DNA of 22,552 nt. Source: an uncultured Clostridia bacterium (lineage in GTDB: Bacteria > Bacillota > Clostridia > Christensenellales > UBA1242). The stretch lies in NCBI GenBank assembly GCA_937907645.1, contig CALCWV010000047.1:1-22552 (forward strand). Reading direction: 5' to 3'. Shown here one piece after another: positions 4,808 through 12,941 of the stretch; within the stretch, counting starts at the first letter, position 1; each line of letters begins with the position of its first letter. A program made the position numbers and the translations under genes. Under the pieces are notes generated by a model, which saw only the letters and a list, made by a program, of their open reading frames with translations, was not told where the DNA came from and made no database searches.

Positions 4808-6583
4808 CTAGTCTAAAACAGCCTTAATTCTTCTAATTCCGCTTGAACTACTCTCCTCTTTAACTATCTTAAAGTGATGTAATTCGCTTGTGTTTTTAGC
4901 GTGTGGGCCTCCGCAAATTTGGAAATCGACATCGCCAATCTTGTAAACTGAAACTTTTTCATTTTCGTCTGCTTTATGTACGCCATATCCGCCTTGTTCT
5001 TTAGCTTCCTTGAAAGTCATTTCCAATCTTTCAACTGGGATAGCTCTTTCAATAGCCTTATTTACAAAATCCTCAACTTGTTTTAACTCTTCAGGAGTCA
5101 TCTTTCTTTCAAAGTTAAAGTCGAAACGAAGTCTTTCAGGTGTGATATTGCTTCCCTTTTGTTCGATCTGAGTTCCAAAAAGTTTTCTAAGTCCAGCAAG
5201 CATAATATGTGTTGCTGTGTGAAGTCTTGTTGTAGCCTCAGAATCGTCAGCAAGCCCGCCCTTGAAGTTCCCAGCTGGAGCCTTGCTCTTTTCTTGATGC
5301 TCTTCAAAACATTTTTTGTATCCCTCTGTGTCAACGCTATATCCGTGTTCACAAGCGAGCTCCTCAGTTAGTTCAATTGGAAAACCAAATGTATCAAAAA
5401 GTCTGAATGCAGCTTTCCCGCTAATTACATTCTCAACCACCTCACCAGGCTTTGCAAATTGTTTGTGTCTTTCAATTCCTGCAATAACCTTGTTAAATTC
5501 TTTTTCTCCGTCTGCTAAAGCTTTTTCAAACTTATCACACTCTTTTTTAATCTCAGAAAGAATGAAATCTCTCTTTTCAACGAGGTTTGGATAGCCTTCC
5601 TTGTATTTTTCAATAAATGTTTCAGCCACTTGAAGAAGGATATCGCATGACAAGTTGATCTTCTTTGTATATCTAACCGCTCTACGCATAATTCTTCTAA
5701 GAATATATCCCGCTCCAACATTACTTGGAAGAATTCCCTTAATATCACCGATAAGCATAACTGTTGTTCTAGAGTGGTCGCAGATAATTCTCATTGCTCT
5801 TGTGTAAGCTTCGTCTTCGCCATATTTCTTCCCACAAGCATTTTCCAAGATTTTAATAGGCTTTTCAAAAATATCAGATTGATATACATCTTTGAATCCA
5901 TTTAAGAATACTAAACATCTCTCAAGTCCAAATCCTGTGTCAACATTTTTGTTTTTCAAAGGAATGTATCCGTCCTTTGTCTTCTCATATTGCATGTAAA
6001 CATCGTTTCCGATTTCAACAAGCTTTCCATTTTTTAATGGATAGAACCATTCATTATCTGGACCGCATGGAGTTCCGACTGTTCCTTCGAGTTCCCACCA
6101 ATTGTCCTCTTTTGGAAGGAAGTGAATATGCTCCTTTTTAATTCCTAGTCCTTCAAGTAATTTTGCTGTTTCTTCGTCTTTTGGGACTTTTTCATTCCCT
6201 TCAAAAACAGTTGAGTGGATCTTGTCTTTATCAAATCCAAATTTCTTTGTCAAAAGCTCAAATGTCCAAGCTGTTTTTTCTTTCTTAAAGTAATCCCCTA
6301 AGCTCCAATTTCCCATCATTTCAAAGAAAGTACAATGAGATTCATCTCCCACGCTTTCAATATCAATTGTTCTTATACATCCTTGTACGTTGCAAAGTCT
6401 TGTCTTTCCGCTTGGATGTTTTTTGCCAAGCAAATATGGCATAAGAGGTTGCATTCCTGCAACGTTAAACATAACTCCAGTCGAACCGTCTCCGATTAAG
6501 GATACAGCACCAATATCAACGTGTCCTTTTGACTTATAATAATCCAACCATATTCTTCTTAGTTCTTCACTTGTCATCTTCAT
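4808..6583 (-). CDS. alaS: alanine--tRNA ligase, short form without C-Ala domain
   Basis: Charges tRNA-Ala with alanine. The class II catalytic core includes motif 2 around NVQGCIRTIDIESVGDESH, then FFEMMGNWSLGDYFK, and motif 3 GFGLERCL. The editing domain follows, with HTATH at 455-459 and Cys557-x3-His561 (CGGPHAK, where most AlaRS have CGGTH). The protein ends at residue 591 just after SSSGIRRIKAVLD, while usual bacterial AlaRS is about 870 residues. The whole C-Ala region is therefore absent, and there is no frameshift or sequence remnant downstream. The RBS AGGAGAAATT precedes the ATG, with the truA stop codon overlapping it, so the two genes are co-transcribed. It may be the sole AlaRS or a short paralog; both forms occur in bacteria. 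Confidence 0.92.
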   Translation of the reverse strand: MKMTSEELRRIWLDYYKSKGHVDIGAVSLIGDGSTGVMFNVAGMQPLMPYLLGKKHPSGKTRLCNVQGCIRTIDIESVGDESHCTFFEMMGNWSLGDYFKKEKTAWTFELLTKKFGFDKDKIHSTVFEGNEKVPKDEETAKLLEGLGIKKEHIHFLPKEDNWWELEGTVGTPCGPDNEWFYPLKNGKLVEIGNDVYMQYEKTKDGYIPLKNKNVDTGFGLERCLVFLNGFKDVYQSDIFEKPIKILENACGKKYGEDEAYTRAMRIICDHSRTTVMLIGDIKGILPSNVGAGYILRRIMRRAVRYTKKINLSCDILLQVAETFIEKYKEGYPNLVEKRDFILSEIKKECDKFEKALADGEKEFNKVIAGIERHKQFAKPGEVVENVISGKAAFRLFDTFGFPIELTEELACEHGYSVDTEGYKKCFEEHQEKSKAPAGNFKGGLADDSEATTRLHTATHIMLAGLRKLFGTQIEQKGSNITPERLRFDFNFERKMTPEELKQVEDFVNKAIERAIPVERLEMTFKEAKEQGGYGVHKADENEKVSVYKIGDVDFQICGGPHAKNTSELHHFKIVKEESSSSGIRRIKAVLD

Positions 6584-6591
6584 AATTTCTC

Positions 6592-7341
6592 CTAATACTC
6601 TGTTTTAGCTAAAAATAATCCTTCTGGAGGCATTGTCTTGCCTGCATAACATCTATTTCCTAGTTCTAGTGCTTTTTTTACGTCTTTTTCTGAAATAAGA
6701 CCTCTTCCAACGTCAATCAAAGTTCCTACGATAATTCTCACCATATTGTAGAGAAATCCGCTTCCTTTTACACTAAAGACAAGGAATTTCCCCTTCTTTT
6801 TAATTTCGATATCATAGATTTCTCTCACAAAATCTTTCACGCTTGTGTTTGCGCAGCAAAAGCCTTTGAAATCGTGCTTCCCGACTAAAATCTGAGCCGC
6901 ACCCTGCATCTTTTTCATATCTAGATCATAGTTAACATAAGCGGACTGATTTGCCAAAATAGCAGATTTAACTTTTGCGTTATAAACTTGATAAACATAA
7001 GTTTTTGCCTTTATATCAAATCTTGCATGAAAATTATCATCAACAATCTTTGCAGATTTAATAGAAATATCGTTTGGAAGAAGATTATTGAGCGCCTCGG
7101 GCAGATTTTTTACTGGAATGTTCTTTTTGAGATCAAAATGCGCTGTCTGATCTAAAGCGTGCACTCCTCGATCTGTTCTTCCGCTTCCAAAAATTTCAAC
7201 CGGCTCACCTGTAAGCTTTTCTAACGCTTTTTCTATCTCCGCTTGAATAGTTCTTCGACCTTCCTGTTTCTGCCAGCCATAAAATTCTCGACCGTCATAT
7301 TGTATTTTTAGTAAAACTCTATGCACGAGCTTATTATACAT
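6592..7341 (-). CDS. truA: tRNA pseudouridine(38-40) synthase TruA
   Basis: Makes pseudouridine at positions 38-40 of the tRNA anticodon arm. The N-terminal LLKIQYDGREFYGWQ and the catalytic motif GSGRTDRGVHA, with Asp57 as nucleophile, are diagnostic. FSVKGSGFLYNMVRIIVGTL near the C-terminus is also conserved in the family. The length of 249 is normal. The start is uncertain: the ATG at 7341 has no Shine-Dalgarno and lies across a good promoter -10 box. The GTG at 7326 (Val6) falls exactly at the predicted transcription start and would give a leaderless mRNA with a more usual N-terminus. The stop codon overlaps the alaS ribosome binding site. Confidence 0.95.
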   Translation of the reverse strand: MYNKLVHRVLLKIQYDGREFYGWQKQEGRRTIQAEIEKALEKLTGEPVEIFGSGRTDRGVHALDQTAHFDLKKNIPVKNLPEALNNLLPNDISIKSAKIVDDNFHARFDIKAKTYVYQVYNAKVKSAILANQSAYVNYDLDMKKMQGAAQILVGKHDFKGFCCANTSVKDFVREIYDIEIKKKGKFLVFSVKGSGFLYNMVRIIVGTLIDVGRGLISEKDVKKALELGNRCYAGKTMPPEGLFLAKTEY

Positions 7342-7360
7342 CTTTTATAAAAAAATTCAA
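7333..7360 (-). promoter_or_regulatory. promoter of truA-alaS
   Basis: Minus strand: -35 TTGAAT (7360-7355), 16-nt spacer, perfect -10 TATAAT (7338-7333). The -10 overlaps codons 2-3 counted from the ATG at 7341, and +1 would fall near 7326, on an in-frame GTG. Confidence 0.6.
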
Positions 7361-7387
7361 ATAGAAAAACATAATTTTCCAATTTCT

Positions 7388-7416
7388 TTGACTATTTTTT
7401 TTCAAAATGCTATATT
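7388..7416 (+). promoter_or_regulatory. promoter of pyruvate:ferredoxin oxidoreductase
   Basis: -35 TTGACT (7388-7393), 17-nt spacer, -10 TATATT (7411-7416). The start codon follows 24 nt later with AAGGAAG as ribosome site. It is divergent from the truA promoter, with the two -35 boxes 27 nt apart. Confidence 0.8.
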
Positions 7417-7439
7417 AAACATATAAAGGAAGATAAGAA

Positions 7440-10400
7440 ATGTCCAAAATTACAATTGACGCCAACTCAGCTGCTGCAAAAGTTGCATATAAACTTTCAG
7501 AGGTTATTCCAGTTTATCCGATAACCCCTTCTACTGCCATGGCAGAATGTTGCACAGCAAAAGCAAACAATGGCGAGAAAAATGTTTTTAATGAGCAAGT
7601 TACAACTGTGGAAATGCAGTCTGAAGCTGGTGTTTCGGGCGCTTTGCACGGAGCTCTTTTGTCGGGCGCACTTTCAACTACTTTCACTTGTAGCCAAGGG
7701 CTCTTACTTATGATCCCAAATATGTATAAAATCGCAGGAGAAAGGCTTCCTGCTGTCATTCACGTATCCGCAAGATCAGTCGCTTCCCACGCCCTCTCAA
7801 TTTTCTGTGATCACTCAGATATTATGACTGTTAGATCAACAGGATTTGGAATGATTGCTTCTTCCACCGTTCAAGAAGCTCAGGATATGGCGGCAATCGC
7901 TCACATTTGCGCTGTAAAATACAACTTCCCTATTCTCCACTTCTTTGACGGATTTAGAACTTCACATGAATATCAAAAGATTGAGGAACTAAGTGAAGCT
8001 GAGCTTAAAAAGCTATCGCCTAAAAAAGCTCAAATAAGTCTGAAAAAGAGAGCTCTTTCACCTGACAAGCCAAGGATGTTTGGAACAGCTCAAAATCCAG
8101 ATGTATTTTTCCAAAATAGAGAGGCTTGCAACAAGGATTATATTAATTTTGCATCCCACTTCGCAGAGGAACTTGGCAACTTTGCCAAGGTTACAGGAAG
8201 AAGCTATGCTCCATTTGAATACTTTGGCAAAAAGAATGCAAAAAATGTAATTGTAAGCATGGCAAGCTCTGTGAGCACAATAAAAGAAACAATAAATTCA
8301 CTTAAAGATGACACAGGTTTAGTTGTCGTTAGACTCTATCGTCCATTTGACGAAAATTATTTCCTAGAAGTTCTTCCAAGGTCTACTGAGAAGATCTGTG
8401 TTTTAGATCGAGTTAAAGAATGTGGAGCAAATAATCCTCTATTTTTGGATGTAACAAGTGCGATAAAAAATAGTAATAAAAACATAACTGTTATATCAGG
8501 AAGATATGGTCTTGGTGGAAAAGAGTTCTCCCCTGCGTGTGTGAAAGCAGTTATTGAAAATTTGAAACAAGAGAAAAGTAAAACAAACTTTACAGTAGGA
8601 ATCACGGACGATGTCACAAACACATCTCTTCCTTTAACTAATTATACAAATAAGCTCAAACAAAAAGAAATTAAGCTGTTTGGTCTAGGCTCTGACGGAA
8701 CTGTTTCCGCAAGCAAAAGCATAATTAGGATTTTAGGAAATAACACTGATAAATTCGCTCAAGGGTTCTTCGAATATGACTCAAAGAAATCTGGCAGTCT
8801 GACTGTTTCTCACCTTCGTTTAAGTGACAGTGAGATTTTAAGCTCATATCTCATTGACAAAGCAGATATTATTTCAATAAACAACTTCTCATTTGTTCAT
8901 AGATATGACTGTTTAAGCGAACTGAAAGAAAAAGGGATCGTCCTTATAAACAGTGTCTTTACAGCTGATGAAATTGACAGGATTCTTCCAGACTCATATA
9001 AGCAGATTTTAAAAGACAAAAAAGCAAAGCTATTTGTAATTAATGGGCAAAAAATTGCAAAACTGAATGGGCTTGGAGAAAAAATAAATATCATTATGGA
9101 AACTGCCCTATTTAAAATTTTAGATATTCTCCCAGAAGATAAAATTAAATCAGAAATTGAAAAAGAAATTGTTGAGAATTTCTCAAAGAAAGGAAAAGAC
9201 ATCGTTGAACGCAATATTAATGCAATGAAAATGTCCTTTGACGCTATCGAGCAGGTAAATGTTCAAAAGTTAACAATTAAAGGAGAAGAAAAAAGAAAGA
9301 AACATCTCAAAGGATTTGCCTCAGTCGTGGACACAATTCAAGAGAGAAAGGGCTGCAGCCTTCCAGTATCAACATTCTCAGTAGATGGAAGTATCGAAAC
9401 GGATACTGCTAAGTATGAAAAGAGAGGGATTGCATTAGAAACTCCAGTTTGGCTTCCAGAAAACTGTATTCAATGTGGCCAGTGCGTTCTTGCCTGTCCT
9501 CACGGAGCTCTTAGAGCTGTTTTAGTAGACGAAAAAGATTGCCCAAAGAACAAAGACATGCCTTTTGCAAATGCTCTTGGCCTTTCACATAAAAAATATA
9601 GAATCCAAATTTCTCCAGAGGACTGCACAGGCTGTGGCGTTTGTGCTAAGAACTGTCCAGCAATGAAAAAGGCTCTTGAGATGGTGCTTGCAAGCAAAAA
9701 TCTTGAGAAAGAAAAGAAGAATTATAACAAACTTTTAAAGGTTAAATCAGAAAAAGCTTTCTCAACTGACTATGCAAAAGGGCTTCAATTCAATCCTTCA
9801 TATTTCAACCTCCCAGGTGCGTGCGCCGGCTGTGGCGAAACTCCATATATAAAACTTGCGACAATGCTTTTCGGCGATAGGATGATTATCGCGAATGCAA
9901 CAGGCTGCTCAAGTATTTATAGTGGATCCTTCCCTTCTTGCCCATTCTCTAAAAACGAAGATGGCAAAGGTCCTGCCTGGGCAAACAGTTTGTTTGAAGA
10001 CAATGCAGAGTTTGGTCTTGGACTAAAACTTGGAAGCAAGTATTCAAATAATGAAGACAAATCACAATGGATTATCGGTGGCGACGGTTGGGCTAATGAT
10101 ATCGGCTTTGGAGGTCTCGACCATATTTTGCAATCCAATGCAAATGTAAACATCCTTGTGCTCGATAATGAAAACTACTCAAACACAGGAGGTCAAGCAT
10201 CAAAGTCCACTCCTCTTGGGGCTTATCAAAAATTCACAGAAAATGGCAAATCAACAAAGAAGAAAAATCTTGGTCTAATTGCAATGAGCTACAGAAATGC
10301 ATATGTCGCACAAGTTTCTCTCGGCGCGAATATGACTCAATGTATCAAAGCTTTCAAAGAAGCTGAGGCATTTAATGGGCCAAGTATAATCATCGCATAT

Positions 10401-10682
10401 AGCACTTGTGTAAATCACGGATTTAAAATGTCCGACTCAATGAGTGAAATGAGAAAAGCTGTTGAAACTGGCTATTGGAACTTGTATAGATATAATCCAA
10501 ACTCAGGTTTAACACTCGACTACGATCCAACTGTAAACACAAAAGAATTTTTGAAAGGAGAGCGTCGCTTCACAGCTCTACTTGGCAAAGATGAGCAGCG
10601 AGCAATGTATTTATTTGATGAAAATAATAAGCAAAATATTGAAAATTTAAATATTTTAAAAATGCTTGCAAAAAAAGAATAG
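7440..10682 (+). CDS. nifJ: pyruvate:ferredoxin (flavodoxin) oxidoreductase
   Basis: Oxidatively decarboxylates pyruvate to acetyl-CoA and CO2 and reduces ferredoxin; a central enzyme of anaerobic metabolism. The single chain carries all domains: the N-terminal pyruvate-binding region with VYPITPSTAMAE, a middle region, an EKR segment (KYEKRGIALE), a two-cluster ferredoxin domain (Cys676/679/682/686 and Cys729/732/735/739) and the C-terminal thiamine-diphosphate domain. That last domain has GGDGWANDIGFGG and LVLDNENYSNTGGQ. The four cysteines of the proximal cluster are present at 795, 798, 823 and 990. At 1080 residues it is about 90-100 shorter than common NifJ-type enzymes, mainly through a short middle region and C-terminus, but no catalytic element looks missing. 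It is monocistronic with its own promoter and terminator. The name PFOR is equally suitable. Confidence 0.97.
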   Translation: MSKITIDANSAAAKVAYKLSEVIPVYPITPSTAMAECCTAKANNGEKNVFNEQVTTVEMQSEAGVSGALHGALLSGALSTTFTCSQGLLLMIPNMYKIAGERLPAVIHVSARSVASHALSIFCDHSDIMTVRSTGFGMIASSTVQEAQDMAAIAHICAVKYNFPILHFFDGFRTSHEYQKIEELSEAELKKLSPKKAQISLKKRALSPDKPRMFGTAQNPDVFFQNREACNKDYINFASHFAEELGNFAKVTGRSYAPFEYFGKKNAKNVIVSMASSVSTIKETINSLKDDTGLVVVRLYRPFDENYFLEVLPRSTEKICVLDRVKECGANNPLFLDVTSAIKNSNKNITVISGRYGLGGKEFSPACVKAVIENLKQEKSKTNFTVGITDDVTNTSLPLTNYTNKLKQKEIKLFGLGSDGTVSASKSIIRILGNNTDKFAQGFFEYDSKKSGSLTVSHLRLSDSEILSSYLIDKADIISINNFSFVHRYDCLSELKEKGIVLINSVFTADEIDRILPDSYKQILKDKKAKLFVINGQKIAKLNGLGEKINIIMETALFKILDILPEDKIKSEIEKEIVENFSKKGKDIVERNINAMKMSFDAIEQVNVQKLTIKGEEKRKKHLKGFASVVDTIQERKGCSLPVSTFSVDGSIETDTAKYEKRGIALETPVWLPENCIQCGQCVLACPHGALRAVLVDEKDCPKNKDMPFANALGLSHKKYRIQISPEDCTGCGVCAKNCPAMKKALEMVLASKNLEKEKKNYNKLLKVKSEKAFSTDYAKGLQFNPSYFNLPGACAGCGETPYIKLATMLFGDRMIIANATGCSSIYSGSFPSCPFSKNEDGKGPAWANSLFEDNAEFGLGLKLGSKYSNNEDKSQWIIGGDGWANDIGFGGLDHILQSNANVNILVLDNENYSNTGGQASKSTPLGAYQKFTENGKSTKKKNLGLIAMSYRNAYVAQVSLGANMTQCIKAFKEAEAFNGPSIIIAYSTCVNHGFKMSDSMSEMRKAVETGYWNLYRYNPNSGLTLDYDPTVNTKEFLKGERRFTALLGKDEQRAMYLFDENNKQNIENLNILKMLAKKE

Positions 10683-10826
10683 TTTAAATAAAAATATCTC
10701 TAATTTTAATATATTTTTATCTAAATAAAATGGATATTAATATAATTTAATGTGCCTAAAATTAGGGCAAATAAATAATTTTAATTAATTTATTATTAAA
10801 TCAATTAAGTTGTTTAAATAAATATT

Positions 10827-10857
10827 AAAAAAACGTCTAAAAATAGGCGTTTTTTTA
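10827..10857. terminator. bidirectional terminator between nifJ and the hydrolase gene
   Basis: AAAAAACGTCT, loop AAAAAT, AGGCGTTTTTTT, with one G-U pair. The A and T runs on either side allow it to end both the plus-strand nifJ transcript and the minus-strand hydrolase transcript. The preceding 10683-10826 is very AT-rich and holds no gene or other recognisable signal. Confidence 0.85.
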
Positions 10858-10918
10858 TTTACATAATTAATTTTTTATAAAATTATTATTTAAAATATTT
10901 AACTATTTTTAATATTTT

Positions 10919-11857
10919 TTACATTGAATATTTTTTTAAAAATTCTCGAACTCTAAATTCATATTTTCTAGGATTTGTGACATAGGACATTGCATGCCCA
11001 GCGTTTTCCACTAAGTAGACATCCTTTCTATAGTCTGACACTTTCCCGGCAAGTTTCAAAGCATTCTCAACTGGCACAAAATCGTCACTTTTGCCGTGGA
11101 TGAACATCACGGGGATCTTGCAAGATGCAAGTCCCGTCGCAGCGTCTGCAGTCTTTAAATCAAAGTAATAAACCCTCATCATATATTTATAGAATGTTTT
11201 TAAAATTGCCCTGCGAGCCCTAGTCTCCTTCTTCTTCATAAGAACATATTTCATCTGATCATAGACATTTGCAAAAGCACAATCTGAAATTGCACAGACG
11301 ACATTAGAAGGAAGATTTAATCCCGACGCCATGCAGACTGCTGATCCGCCCATTGACACACCAAAAAGAACGATCCTGCACTTTTCATCCTTTTCAACAA
11401 GCACATTAATCCATGATAAAACATCCTCTTTGTCGAACCAGCCCATGCCGATCATATTTCCTTCGCTCTTGCCATGTGCCCTATTTTCTACAACCAAAAC
11501 GCTGTATCCCATGTCAACAAACATCTTTGCATAAGGCTGCATTTCTCTAAAGTCCGAGCCATATCCGTGCACAAGAAGTGCGACTCTGTTTGATGAAGTA
11601 GTAGTTTTTAAATAATGTCCCTTTAATTTTAGTCCGTCCTCTGAAACAATTGTGAGCTCTGTAAATTTATATTTATCCCACCAACACAGGTCTATTTCAT
11701 ATTGATTAATCAGTCCCGATTTACTATCTAATCTCTTTGCAATATTTTTTCTTCCAAGAGAGTATCTAAAAGTTATTCTAACGACTAAAAGATAGCAGCT
11801 TAAAAAAACTAAAATTAAAGTAAGAAAGATTAAAGCTATTATTGAAAAAACTTTCAT
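10919..11857 (-). CDS. membrane-anchored alpha/beta hydrolase
   Basis: A serine hydrolase of the alpha/beta fold, probably acting on an ester or amide outside the membrane. One N-terminal hydrophobic segment at about residues 4-27 anchors it. Oxyanion-region HGYG is at 97-100, nucleophile elbow GVSMGG places Ser168, the acid is probably Asp258 in HGKSDDFVP, and His288 in NAGHAMSYV completes the triad. The 312-residue length and layout fit the YqkD/S33-like hydrolases found in Clostridia. The start ATG overlaps the stop of the upstream gene (TAATG), so translation is coupled. The substrate is not evident. Confidence 0.9.
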   Translation of the reverse strand: MKVFSIIALIFLTLILVFLSCYLLVVRITFRYSLGRKNIAKRLDSKSGLINQYEIDLCWWDKYKFTELTIVSEDGLKLKGHYLKTTTSSNRVALLVHGYGSDFREMQPYAKMFVDMGYSVLVVENRAHGKSEGNMIGMGWFDKEDVLSWINVLVEKDEKCRIVLFGVSMGGSAVCMASGLNLPSNVVCAISDCAFANVYDQMKYVLMKKKETRARRAILKTFYKYMMRVYYFDLKTADAATGLASCKIPVMFIHGKSDDFVPVENALKLAGKVSDYRKDVYLVENAGHAMSYVTNPRKYEFRVREFLKKYSM

Positions 11858-12783
11858 TATTCAACCACCGCTTTTACGCTTTCGCCTGTGTCGATGTCTT
11901 GATAAGATAGCCAGTAGCCAAAGCTTTCCTTTCGATCTTTGTCAAGAGGGAACCAAACTGGATATCCCGAAATTTCGTTTGGTGGATTTTTTTGATAAAC
12001 TCCCGGAACTCCATAAACTAGATATTTAATCCTTCCTTCCTCGTAGATAAGACCAAGAATATAATAGTCACCCTCCTCTTCATAATCAATTTTTATCCAT
12101 TTTGAATTTGGAATTAAGTCTTCTAAAAACTCTTCGCGAGTATTTTTCTCAAAGAGAGGAAGGATTTGACCTTTAATCTCATCAAAGAATGTCTTTTCTT
12201 CTTTTTTCTCCTCTACATTGCAGCTTTTTATTGAATTTTCCTGACATTCAAGTCTTTCATAAAAGGCTTTTTTATATTTACAATTTGCACAGTCGCAGCA
12301 ATTATCTTGCGACTTTTGCATTTCTTTGTCAATCTCTCTTTCCAGTTCTTTCTTGTATTCGTCTGTGTAATCAATTGAATTTTTGTCAAGCACATCCTTC
12401 ACTTCATCAGCTGAATGATACTCTTCAAACGCACTTGCCATCACCTTTCCCACCTGAGCTTCCTTGTCCTCGTTTCCTTCTGTTGAGCCATATAAAATTG
12501 GCTTGACGTCTGCTTTATAGAAATTTACGACCGCACATGAAAAATTTTCAGGAAGGCTCTCCACTTTAAACTTATATAACATGCTTGATGCACGTGAAAG
12601 TCCAGCTTTTTGCACTTTCCCCTTGCTGTATATTCCAAGACTTAAAATTCCGCTTGGCTCATTTGGAAAGTTATATAATCTCACTCTTCCCGCGATCATA
12701 TCTCCTTCCTGCTCAAAGCTAAGCACTGCCTTTTCATCCTCATTTTTTACACCTAAAAGCACTAGGCTTTTCTTAAATGACAT
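11857..12783 (-). CDS. unrecognised two-domain protein with a Cys cluster
   Basis: No family recognised. The 308 residues fall into three parts: an N-terminal beta-rich region (about 1-100), a charged helical linker (about 115-160), and a C-terminal domain (about 205-308) with SKWIKIDY and GVPGVYQKNPP. Between them is a cluster CCDCANC at 162-168 with further Cys at 180 and 188, which could bind metal or form disulfides. There is no signal peptide or membrane segment, so it is probably cytosolic. The ATG at 12783 is preferred over the GTG at 12789 because the GTG lies within the ribosome binding site GAAGAGGTGA. It is coupled to the hydrolase gene downstream by a TAATG overlap. No convincing promoter was found in 12790-12878. 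Confidence 0.8.
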   Translation of the reverse strand: MSFKKSLVLLGVKNEDEKAVLSFEQEGDMIAGRVRLYNFPNEPSGILSLGIYSKGKVQKAGLSRASSMLYKFKVESLPENFSCAVVNFYKADVKPILYGSTEGNEDKEAQVGKVMASAFEEYHSADEVKDVLDKNSIDYTDEYKKELEREIDKEMQKSQDNCCDCANCKYKKAFYERLECQENSIKSCNVEEKKEEKTFFDEIKGQILPLFEKNTREEFLEDLIPNSKWIKIDYEEEGDYYILGLIYEEGRIKYLVYGVPGVYQKNPPNEISGYPVWFPLDKDRKESFGYWLSYQDIDTGESVKAVVE

Positions 12784-12878
12784 ATTCACCTCTTCTTTAT
12801 TTTTACGATGATTTATCGCTGAAACTAATATATTTTTTATATAGCAATTATATAACTCAAAAGGAGAAGAATGATAAA

Positions 12879-12916
12879 AGAAAAACAGACAAAAATTGTG
12901 TATTTTGTCTGTTTTA
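12879..12916 (-). terminator. Rho-independent terminator of the comEC operon
   Basis: On the minus strand, AAAACAGACAAAA and TTTTTGTCTGTTTT enclose a short loop and run into a T tract. It begins 26 nt past the stop of the transketolase-like gene and closes the six-gene unit. Confidence 0.88.
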
Positions 12917-12941
12917 ATTGAATTATAGTCCTCAGATTATT

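Noticed and set aside
12871..12922. Sixteen-codon plus-strand ORF (MIKEKQTKIV...) after a perfect AAGGAG site
   Set aside because: It lies on the terminator hairpin of the opposite operon, has no clear promoter and no terminator of its own; most likely a by-product of AT-rich sequence.
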